Below are positions 46,035 through 56,100 of a stretch of 64,000 bases of DNA, one piece after another. The translations under genes and the position numbers were made by a program. The notes below the pieces were generated by a model. It saw only the letters and a program-made list of their open reading frames with translations, searched no databases and was not told the DNA's origin. The stretch is from contig NC_065570.1 in assembly GCF_937616625.2 (NCBI RefSeq), forward strand, positions 940,001 to 1,004,000, given 5' to 3'. This DNA is from Mercurialis annua. Lineage: Eukaryota > Streptophyta > Magnoliopsida > Malpighiales > Euphorbiaceae. The first letter of the stretch is position 1. Each line of letters begins with the position of its first letter.

Positions 46035-48000
46035 TGAATTGAAATGTGGTGAACCGGTTGTAATGGGAGGGATAGAGCGGGAGAGAGAGTGGGGTTTTTT
46101 GTTTTTGAATTTGAAATGTGGGAAGCGGTCGGGATTAGGGTGGTGATAAGTTGTGTAAAAATGATGGAGGACACGTCATCTGTGTAATTTATTTTAGGAC
46201 AAATTATTGTACTAATCCTAGTGTTATGAGATTAAATTAAAGGAAAAAGAGGAAATTTCCTTACCAAAAATATTTTTTTTAGTTTTTTCATATTAAAGAT
46301 ATGTTTTTTTACTTTTTTTATGATTTGTAATTTTTTTACGGATTTTTTTAGTGTTTTTTTCTGTTCCTTTTTAGTGTTTTTTGGTATTTTATATTGTTTA
46401 AATTTTGTATTTGTGGTTTATTTGGTAGCCAAAAGAGCCATTCGAGAACCAGAATTTTATAATAAACTTCTAGCTCAGTTAGTGTGCCTAGATTCGAGAC
46501 TTTTATAGTCGATTATCAATGAAGATTTTTAATTTTTCCGGCAAAAAAAATACTAAGGTGTGAAAATGATGATTAGGTTATTCGCTGTCTTAGGTCACTG
46601 TCTTCAACTTTCGCTATCTATTTTGAAATTACGGATTCGAATTCTTACATCTACTGCTTGTGATTTCAACTGATTTAAATATTTATCGAAGAGAGTTGTT
46701 TTTCTCTATATAATCCAACCTTTATTTCTAATATTAAAACTAAAAGTTAATTAATTTATTCATAATTATAATTTATTTGTTAAATACTTTATGATTTTAA
46801 AATTTATCAATTCGATTTCAGAACAGTTTTATCAAGCCTTATTTCGAGCAGCTCGAAAGCGAAATCCACTATATTACACCCCTAAATAGAAGGAGAATGT
46901 TACAAGTTCCAACTGCCATTGCGTAGGCCAACAAACAACAATAAATATTTTAGTGCACAGTTCATTGTCACACTATAATAGTTCTACTGCTACATTATTA
47001 AATGACATGTTTTCAAATAAACAAGGTTATTGGACTTTTAGCTCCTTAAATATTCCATCCATCTTAGTTCCATTTCTAAGAAAACTTGCTGATTTGTCTT
47101 TACTTTAAGGTCCTAATCACTTTGATAACTTCTGATGCAAAATCTACATAATATGACAAAGATAAAAAGATACCAAATTGCTGTTAGTCCATGGAAATTC
47201 CATAACAGACAAATAAAAAAAATATTGTTGAAATTACTACACTATCGGTTTATTTATTAGAATATTTACATATAAAATTGTATTTCATTCTAGCTGTTAA
47301 ATTTATTTCTATTTCAACATACAAAATTTAAAGTAAAAATGCATATGTTGCTAATTTCCGGTCAAAAAGAAAAGCGATCATGCTGTGGTAAATATTAATT
47401 TTAACAATAAATTTTCCAAACCAAATTATGTATATGCGATAAATTTTCAGGTAAAATAAACAAAACTTAATTGTTGTTGGACAAGTTTTCATTTCAGTAG
47501 CGGGTTTGCATAATAAACTATTCATATATATGGTAAATTTTTATATAAGTTTAAAATTGATTATCATGTATGTATTTTTAGTTCGAAATGCCTCTTGCTG
47601 AAATAAAATTATATAAATAAAATTAAAAAATTCAATATTATATTATTTATAAAAACCAAAAGAAAATCAATTATTTAATAACTCCGAAAAATCATTACAC
47701 TAGAAAGAAACAAAAGAAACTCGAGCTCGCGTATTAAGGTCAAATAAATTACTTTTAACTTTTTTAATCAACTAGATTTCAAAATTTATGTCTCGGACTT
47801 TTAAAAAGTCACACGTTTGATGTATACATATTAAGAGTTACTTAACCTAACTAAAAGAATTTGGAATTTAATTGACTAAAAATTATACATTTGACATCGA
47901 GACACAAGTTGGAGGGTTGAATTGACCCTTTGCTCAAATAAAAAAAGAGCAGGCTTTACTTCCTATAAGTATAGTGTTTGTATTACACTATAGCAAGAAC
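46035..48000. other. Intergenic between the divergent ASPM and P450 genes
   Basis: From 46035 to about 46200 is the ASPM leader and promoter, with GAGAGAGAG-type tracts in the leader. Near 46880-46950 and onwards begins the P450 upstream region, including the repeat described below. A TATA-like CTATAAGTATAG occurs about 40 bases before the P450 ATG. No other gene was seen. Confidence 0.5.
46990..47222. repeat. Dispersed repeat, copy 1 (P450 upstream region)
   Basis: About 230 bp matching 63725-63952 in the same orientation at roughly 85% by eye. Shared landmarks are ATATTCCATCCATCTTAG, AAGGTCCTAATCACTTTG and CAGACAAAT. It begins about 1.0 kb before the P450 ATG. It has no inverted ends or target duplication that I can find. 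Confidence 0.85.
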
Positions 48001-48116
48001 ATGGAAATTTTCCTCCAGCTCGTAACAATGGAGCCTGCAATCTATTTCTTCTCAATTATTTTAATTCTTCCTCTCTACCTTCTTTTTTCCAAGAAAATTT
48101 CCAAAAGAGTCCCTCC

Positions 48117-48724
48117 TGGTAAATCACCAACGCCTGGACCGGTCAGATGAACCTGAAAGAACAAGAACACAGAAAGTCAGACGAAGAACCGGTGGAGGTC
48201 ACCGGTAATTCGCTCCGACGATCAAGTCAGTATTTGCTTGGAGAAGAAGAAAGAAGAAGAGAATAGAAGAGAAAAGAGTGTAGAGTGAGAAAAAAGAGAT
48301 ACCTTTAGGGTTTGCTGATAAGGTGGTTTATATAGTTTTTCCTAGCACGTGTATTCCGTAGTGGATTCTTACTCTTTTTGGTCCCCACAAAATCGGTTAG
48401 TAGACGTGGTTTGCTCACGTTGGATCTCGTTTCTCGAGTAAGATATGCAGTACATGGAAACGCCTATGTGTCAGATTCTGTTAAGAGTTTGTTATGGAAA
48501 ATGCTAACTCGGCCAAACATCGTGAACCGAGCTATCTGATACCTGTGATAGAGGTATGGCTACTCCGGGATGGTTAATCATGTAGTTCGGTCTCTCCGTG
48601 GTCTTTCCCTCTGGTAGATCGGTCGAAAATGGTCACTAGGTACTAGGTCCTTATGTTCGTTTGACCTGGTGAGGTTTCATGTTGGTGAGGCTGTTTCACC
48701 GCCTTGTTGCTGGTCTCATTATCA
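48117..48724 (-). repeat. Element C LTR (left copy, 3' LTR)
   Basis: 608 bp ending TCATTATCA. The start is uncertain by up to three bases because the P450 hinge codon sequence CCTCCTGG overlaps the expected LTR terminus TGA. Confidence 0.9.
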
Positions 48725-48740
48725 CTAGTCCCCCCCCAGG
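48725..48740 (-). other. Polypurine tract of element C
   Basis: The minus strand reads CCTGGGGGGGGACTAG directly before the 3' LTR start TGATAATG. It primes plus-strand DNA synthesis. Confidence 0.8.
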
Positions 48741-49084
48741 ATGTCGGACATTTATGTTCGTGGTTAGGGGTTTCGTCGGCCGAGTTGAATTTTTGCGTGG
48801 GGTAAGACTGAGTTCCGTTGGTCCGGTGTCAGACTCCTGTACATGTTGTCAGAGGATACGTCGCTTCACTTGTCCTTCTTCTGGCATGATTTGTTTGGTT
48901 GTGACAGCTGTAGGCGACGTGCATCAATCTTGTTTGTCCCGATGTGAATTAAACTTAGATGACTGCCACTTGTTCTTTTTCTGGTTTTTTGAAAATTTTT
49001 GTGTTGACGTGAAACTCTTCAGTTTCCCTCCTTTTTCAGTTACTTTCTATTTTGGAGTGTCTTTAATTTCTCCTTAACCGTTGC

Positions 49085-49215
49085 GTCCTTTGCTTTTCCC
49101 TTTAAACTGAAATTCAAAGAAAGACGCTTCTCTTTACTTTCCCTTTAAACTGAAAGGAAAAACGCTTCCCTTTACTTCCCCTTTAAACTGGTAAGAAAAA
49201 CGCTTCCCTTTACAC
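49085..49215. repeat. Three imperfect 45-55-bp tandem repeats
   Basis: CCCTTTAAACTG...AAACGCTTCCCTTTAC-type units occur three times just upstream of the antisense ORF. Further on, at about 49553-49585, GTGTTCTTC is repeated. They could be leader or promoter repeats of the antisense transcript. Confidence 0.7.
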
Positions 49216-49711
49216 ATCTGTTCCCTGTTTCTGGTTCCATCGTCAATTCGCTTTCAAGCTTGTGTTTCTTTGTTGCTGGTGCTCATTTCCCCTAGATTTG
49301 CTGCTTTTGTGTGATCTGCTGCTACATTGTCCAGTGAGTTCTTCTTTCCCCCTTTTTAATTTCTGTTTGTATGTATATGACATGATTTGCTTCGTTTTTC
49401 GTTTTTGATATACTGTGTAGTGATAATCTGGCTTAGGATTGTGCATGTTTTAGCGTTTGTTTGTTTATACTTTGGATTTGTTAGGGAGATTCTCGGTTCT
49501 GCATATTTGGAAAGTTTTGTTAGTGATTTTTCGGGGATAACTGGGTATTGAGTGTTCTTCGTGTTCTTCGTGTTCTTCGTGTTCGTCTATTAGGAAAAAC
49601 TTTTGTCTGTGTTTTTTACCTTTAATCTTCTGAGACTAGGAATTTTGTTTTAAGACCTGTTTGTGATATCTCGGTAGTCCTTTTTACCTTAGGCTTCTAT
49701 TCTCTTTAGGT

Positions 49712-52191
49712 ATGTCGGACGAATATGATGAACACGAAGGTCAGGGTTATACCGACAACTGTGAAAGTGAGTCGGATGGGGTGGACATAGACTCCCCTAT
49801 TGAGAGGGTAGATAGACCGTTAAAACGCCTTCGAAGAGGTGTTGAAGACGTTGCTGATCCCGCCGAGCTCGAAGACTCGGTCATTTTAGTTCGGGGCAGG
49901 AAGTCTAAAAAGAAAATCGGGAAGGCCGGATCTGAAGTAGTTCCGACCGAGGAGAGGGTCGAGGTTAGCCGTAAGGGTAAAGGGAAAGCTAAAGCCCCTG
50001 CTGAGAAAGTTAAGAAGGATGAAGAGGAGTCTTTAGTTCCATCTCGGTGTACGGAAGCTTATCTGGCTAAGGTTAGGCGTTTGTTTGATATCAACGAACC
50101 GTATGCCCTCTCTTTGGTCCCAGAGGGGGAGCTGGCCAATGTGACGACTGCTTCCAACACTATTACACTTTTCACCGAGCACCTGCAATCCGGAATTCGC
50201 TTCCCGTTGGACCCCTTGTACGAGCAGCTAAGCCAAACGTACCGAGTTCCTCTTGCCCAGCTGCATCCCAACGCGCTGCGGCACTTTACATGCTTTTTAG
50301 TACGCTGTAAAGCTCATAAAATTGTCCCCAGCGTTCGTTTATTTGCCTGTCTCTATAGTATGACGCTGGTAGACAATCAACATTTTGCCCATTTCCGGTT
50401 TCGTCCGTCCCGGAGTGGATTTATTGAGAAGGTGGTTTTAGGCATGCAAGATTCTTTGAAGCACTGGCGGGAAGATTTCTTCCGAGTAACGAGGTCGGAT
50501 CAGAAGGATTTCCTCTCTTGCAAGTTGTGGGTTAATAAACCACAAGTGCTAGACAAGTCTTTCTTTACTCCTGGCGATCTGGAGTACGCCAGCATAGATC
50601 TCCTCCACCAAGCTAACCTTGCTCGGGGGATCCCACATGCAAACCACCTATTCCCTAAATTGCCCCTTAAGTACTGGTCTAAGGATAAGAAGGCTGTGAT
50701 GGCTAACGGTATACGTCTTGGTGTTTTATTTTTTGGTTTTTTTTTTTTTTTTTTTTTTTTTTTGTCTTATTTTGGGTATATGTACTGACTGATCTCAATA
50801 TTTGACTTTGCAGTGGAGATTGATCCCTCTAGGTTGAAGAAGAGGCCTCAGAAGAAAAAGAAGAATGAGCCTCTTCTTGCTGCTCAAACGAAACCTGCTG
50901 CTCCGGGCAACGTGGCTCCGAGCAACTTGGCTGCTGGCCCTGCTGCTCGTGGGGTGGGACCTCCGATCCCGGGGGGTGCAACCGGGGAGGCGCCTCCCGT
51001 TCTTTTGGCTCAACAGAGCCCGGTTCGGGTATCTAACGATGATCCGGAAGGTCGGGATTTTGTCCTTCCGGAACATCGTAACTTGCCTGACCGGGTGTCT
51101 ACCTCAGACGAGGCCAATCAGCCTCTCCGGGTTCCGGTCAAAGATCTTCTGCAGATTATCGACCTTGACCTGACCACCCTTCAGACTGAAAGGTCGGGTA
51201 AAAGAAAGAGAGAAGATGGCAACCCGGATGCTTCCACCTCCTCCGAGATTCCAGTGATAACGCCTGCGATGTTTTTTGATTGGATGTCGCTGTGCTGCAT
51301 GAAGAATCATCTGGCTGTTACCCTGGATACTCTACCGGTTGCTGACGAGGTAGCTCGGGTCACTACTTTCCCTGATGACCGGGCCCTTTATAGGCAAGCC
51401 TCTCCCCGGAATTTTGGGGCGATGATCTCATCTCTTAGCCTTAAGGTATTTTGTTGTTTTCTTTCCCCCTTTTTGTTGTTTTTTTTTTTTTTTTTTTTTT
51501 TTTTACTTATTGCGTGTTGTTTTTTGCTTTTATTTTCCTTCAGTCGGCTCAGGTTGGTCACCTGGTGACCGAGGCATATGGGAAGCTCCATGATGACTGG
51601 GAGGCGGTGTGCCAACAGCTGAAGGTGGAGAAAGAGCGGTTGGTTGAGGCAAAGGAGGCTCTGGAGAGGGAGAAAGGTCTGTTGAAGGAGAAAACCCAAC
51701 GGGTTGAGGAACTAGAAAAGAGGACGTCGGATGACGCTGTTAGGATGGAGGGCCTGTCGGGTGAGGTTGCTGCTCTGACTAAAGACCGAGATGATTTGAA
51801 AAAAGATTTTGAAGAGCAACTCTGCGATATCACCAAGAGGAACTCTATAGCGGTCGATCAGCTGAAGGATGAAGTGGTGCAGCTTCGGAAGCAGGCCGAG
51901 GTGCATGATGAGCAATTGAGATCCCAACTTCTGGCGAGGGATGAGGAATGGGGGGTTAAGCTGACCGACAAGGAAGATAAACTTTATGAGAACCTTCGCC
52001 AAATCCTTCGTGCTGGTGAGAAGAAGGTTTCAGATGCTGCCCGAGCTCTGGGAGGGGAGAATGTAGACTTAACCCCTTTCGAGCTCGATATTGATGAGCT
52101 GATCAAGATTGTGCCTACTCTCCCTCCTGAGGAAGAAGAGGATGATTACCTCGTTTCCCCGGAGGAGGATGATAGGGCTCCTGGGGCGTGA
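49712..52191 (+). CDS. Antisense ORF (aORF) of element C, three exons, 'putative gypsy-type transposon' protein
   Basis: CDS join(49712-50708, 50814-51445, 51544-52191), 758 residues, on the strand opposite gag-pol. The junctions ACG|GTATAC...TTTGCAG| and AAG|GTATTT...CTTCAG| keep the frame, and both introns (105 and 98 bp) contain long T runs. The N-terminus is acidic then basic (KRLRRG, KSKKK, KGKGKAKA), likely a nuclear localisation signal. The middle (about 110-330) resembles the plant domain annotated as 'putative gypsy type transposon' (PF04195, from memory), with PLDPLYEQL and HPNALRHFTCFLVRCK. A Pro/Ala-rich linker follows. Exon 3 is a strong coiled coil and ends in an acidic tail. 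Antisense extra ORFs are known in Tat-lineage elements; their function is unknown. Confidence 0.75.
50737..50763 (+). repeat. Poly(T) run in aORF intron 1
   Basis: 27 consecutive T on the plus strand, which is poly(A) in the sense transcript of element C. Similar runs occur at 51479-51504 (26 T, intron 2) and 52201-52236 (36 T, directly after the aORF stop). Confidence 0.95.
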
Positions 52192-52198
52192 TGTCGTT

Positions 52199-52200
<2 letters not shown>

Positions 52201-52236
<36 letters not shown>
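52201..52236 (+). repeat. Poly(T) run after the aORF stop
   Basis: 36 consecutive T begin ten bases after the aORF stop codon. On the sense strand of the element this is a long poly(A) tract between the tandem array and the aORF. Confidence 0.95.
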
Positions 52237-52237
<1 letters not shown>

Positions 52238-52582
52238 TAAAAACAATATTTGTTGGATCCCTTAGTGGGGTCCTGTTTTGATTTTTGCAGTACGTTTAAT
52301 GAACTTTTGTATCTTGGTTTGAATACTTTTTTAGTATTTTTGTTTCTTGTCTTTCCTTTCCTTTACCGAGCTATTTTCCCTTTGTAGTTTCTGATTTTGT
52401 GTTTTTGTTTAAGTGTTGAAATTCTATATTCTTTCAAAGTGCATGATAGTTTATCTCGGTATATAGTATCTTGTGTGTTTTTCACTTATTGCTTGGTTAC
52501 CCAAATAAAATTGAAAAAGATAGTTCTGAAAATGGTTAAAAAGTCTGCTTTCTAGATGTGCTGTCGTAGGGCGGCCACAGGG

Positions 52583-52918
52583 TTCTTAGGTCGGCCGAGG
52601 CCCTTCTTTGGACGGCCGAGGCCTTTCTTAGGACGGCCGAAGCCTTTCTTAGGACGGCCGGGGCCTTTCTTAGGACGGCCGAAGCCTTTCTTAGGACGGC
52701 CGAAGCCTTTCTTAGGACGGCCAGAGCCTTTCTTAGGACGGCCAGGGCCTTTCTTAGGACGGCCGAAGCCTTTCTTAGGACGGCCGAAGCCTTTCTTAGG
52801 ACGGCCTGAGCCTTTCTTAGGACGGCCGAAGCCTTTCTTAGGACGGCCGAAGCCTTTCTTAGGACGGCCGAAGCCTTTCTTAGGACGGCCGAAGCCTTTC
52901 TTAGGACGGCCGAAGCCT
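52583..52918. repeat. 21-bp tandem array, 16 units, in the 3' UTR of element C
   Basis: Units of TTCTTAGGACGGCCGAAGCCT (one base over the display limit is omitted here if counted from the next T) repeat about 16 times. Variants occur at one codon-like position (AAG/GGG/GAG/AGG, read as K, G, E, R in FLGRPxP). The first two units are the most diverged (GGTCGGCCGAGG, TTTGGACGG). The array lies about 185 bp beyond the gag-pol stop. The open frame across it is a by-product of the 21-bp (7-codon) period, not evidence of a protein. Confidence 0.95.
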
Positions 52919-53102
52919 TTCTTAGTACATACGTCTTTTAAACTTTTCTTTTTATATATAAGGGGAAAAACTTATGTTTGAGTTTTACAAAAGCCTAACC
53001 CAAACATAAGTGAAAAAACCCCTGAACCTCAACTTACAACCACGAAAAATGCTTAAATAAAGGTAAACATAAAGCGCCCAAAAAACTGCTTCTAACTTCC
53101 TG

Positions 53103-56100
53103 CTACTGGTAGTATTTCCTTAGCACTTGCGAGTTCCATGTTCGTGGTATGGTCTTACCAGACATAGAGGCCAAGTGATATGCTCCCCCTCTGCCGACCT
53201 GAACAACCCGGTATGGCCCTTCCCAATTTGCTTCTAATTTGCCTACCCCAGCATTTCCTTTTCCGATATCCGCTCTTCTACGCACAAGATCGCCCAACTG
53301 AAAAACCTGGGGCTTGACTCTGTTGTTATGGTATCTCGCCATTCTTTGTTTATATGCTTCTATGTAAGCAGAGGCCTTCTCCCTTCTTTCTTGGAGTAAA
53401 TCCAGGCTTAGCCTTTGTTCTTCCTCATTTGTTGCTTCATTGAAAAACTGGACTCTTAGAGTCGGCATACCGAGCTCTACTGGCACCATGGCTTCGCATC
53501 CGTATGTTAGAGAGAAAGGAGTTTCACCGGTTCCCTCTCGTGGTGTTGTTCGGTAAGCCCATAGTACGTTCTGCAGCTCCTCCACCCACTTCTTCTTCCT
53601 GGCATCTAGCCTTGTCTTTAGTCCTTTTAAAATGGTCCGATTTGTTACTTCGGTCATGCCATTGCTTTGTGGGTGTGTCACTGAAGTGAACCGGAGATCG
53701 ATTTCTGACTTGGCACAAAAAGCCTTGAACTTCTTGCAGTCGAACTGCTTCCCATTGTCAGCTATCAGAACTCGTGGGAGCCCAAATCGACAGACTATTT
53801 CTTTCCAAAAGAACTCTCTAACCCGAGCAGATGTGATGTCGCTGACTGCTTCTGCTTCCACCCACTTAGTAAAATGGTCAATTGCCACGATGAGGAACTT
53901 CCTCTTCCGAGTCGCTGGCGGGAAAGGACCCAGGATATCAATTCCCCAGGTGGAGAAAGGCCAAGGACTGATGATTGGTGATTGCTCGGTGGCCGGGGTG
54001 TGCCTTAAATTCTGGTGTTGTTGACATCTTTCACATTTTTTCACCAGATCTTCAGCTTGCTTAAGCATCAATGGCCAGTAATATCCTTGCAGAACTACCT
54101 TTTTGACTAATGACCGCGGTGCGATATGGGAACCGCATGTGCCCTCGTGTACTTCTTTCAAGACATATTCTCCTTCTTCGGCAGTTAAACATCGAGACCA
54201 AGGTCGGAGGAAAGATTTTCTGTAGAGGGTCCCTTCTAAAAAGGCATAGTGCGGTGCTTGGCATAGGATCTTGTAGGCCGCCCTCTTATCCTCTGGGAGA
54301 CTACCTTCTGTTAGATACCGAGCAATGCCAGTCATCCATTCATCTAACGGTTGGGTAAGGAAAATTGTCTCGGGGTAATCTATACTCGATTGGGCGAGTG
54401 TGGAAAAATGCACCCCAGCTAGCCTCTCTCCTCGGGCAGCTGACTTAGCCAACCGATCAGCCTCTTCATTCTGAGACCGGGGTACTTGCTCAAACTCCCA
54501 TTTTCCCCCACGATCGGATATTCGGTCAAGAAAGTACTTTGCTCTATCCACGTACCTCCTCATTTCAGGATCTTTTGCTTCGAAAGTTCCTAAAATTTGC
54601 TTCACCACTAACTGTGAGTCACTTTTAATTAGTACTTGCTCTGCTTTGACTATGTTGGCCAACCGGAGTCCGGCCAAGAGTGCCTCGTATTCCGCCGCGT
54701 TGTTGGACGCTTTGAAACTGAATTTCACCGAGCTCCTCAATTCAACGCCCAAAGGTCCTTTCAAGACTATACCGGCTCCGGCTCCTTCTAAGTTGGATGC
54801 CCCATCCACCTCTAGGATCCAACTTATCAATTCTGTGTCTATTTCTGCCGGTTGATCGTGAGTAGTTGTTTCAGCCACAAAATCTGCCAGAACTTGTGCT
54901 TTCAGGGCTGGCCTAGCTTCGTACCTGATGTCAAAGCCACTCATCTGAACCGACCACGAAGCCATTCTGCCGGAGGTTTCTGGTCGGTGTAATGCTTTCT
55001 TCAATGGCTGGTTGGTTCGTACTACTATTACGTGTGCCTCGAAATACCTCCTTAGCTTTAATGCTGCCGATCTGAGCGCCAAAGCAAACTTCTCGATTTT
55101 TGCATATCGTACTTCGGGTCCCTTCAAGACCTTGCTAGTATAGTATATTGGTGTTTGGAGACCCAACTCTTCTTTGACCAGGACTGCAGCTACCGTCTCT
55201 TCCGCCACTGCAAGGTACAAGTACAGGATCTCTCCTGGCTCTGGCTTTCCAAGTACTGGCGGAGTGCAAAGATAAACCTTTAGTTCTTCAAACGCCTTTT
55301 CGCATTCGTCATTCCATTGGAAGTTCTTCGTATTTTTCAATGTTTTGAAAAATGGTAAACATCGTCTTGCCGAGCAGCTCATAAAACGACCGAGTGCAGT
55401 CACACACCCATTTAACTTCTGCACTTCCTTCACCGTTCGAGGTGCTTTCATCTCTTTGATTGCTTCGATTTTCACCGGGTTGGCTTCTATCCCTTTCTCG
55501 GACACTACATGCCCCAAGAACTTCCCCGATCTTACAGCAAATACACATTTATCCGGGTTGAGCTTTATGTTGTATTTCCTTAGCTTGGCGAAAGTTTCTG
55601 CGAGGTCTTTTGCGTGGCCTTCAATGCTTCTGGATTTCACTACTATGTCGTCTACGTATACCTCCACATTCCGACCCAACTGGTCATCGAACACGTAATT
55701 CATTAACCTCTGGTAAGTTGCTCCAGCATTTTTCAATCCAAAAGGCATTTTCTGGTAACAAAATGTTCCCATGTCTGTGACAAAAGATGTTTTCTCCTCA
55801 TCTTCTTCATCCATTGGCACCTGATGGTAACCCTGGGAAGCATCTAAAAACGCAAAAACCGCAAAGCCGCAGGTCGCATCTACCAGCTGGTCAATGCTCG
55901 GTAGAGGGAAACTGTCCTTCGGGCAAGCATTGTTAAGATCGGTATAATCTATACAAAGCCGCCATTTTCCATTTGCTTTTTTGATCAATACCGCGTTAGC
56001 GAGCCACTCCGAGTGGTGAACCTTTCTGATGAAACCTGCTTTGAGCAGCTTGTCGACTTCTTCTTTGATCGCTATTTGTTTTTCGAGAGAGAAAACCCTC

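Noticed and set aside
52556..52981. ORF of FLGRPKP heptapeptide repeats
   Set aside because: The 21-bp unit has no stop in this frame, so an open frame arises automatically. It starts from an arbitrary ATG and lies in a retrotransposon 3' UTR.
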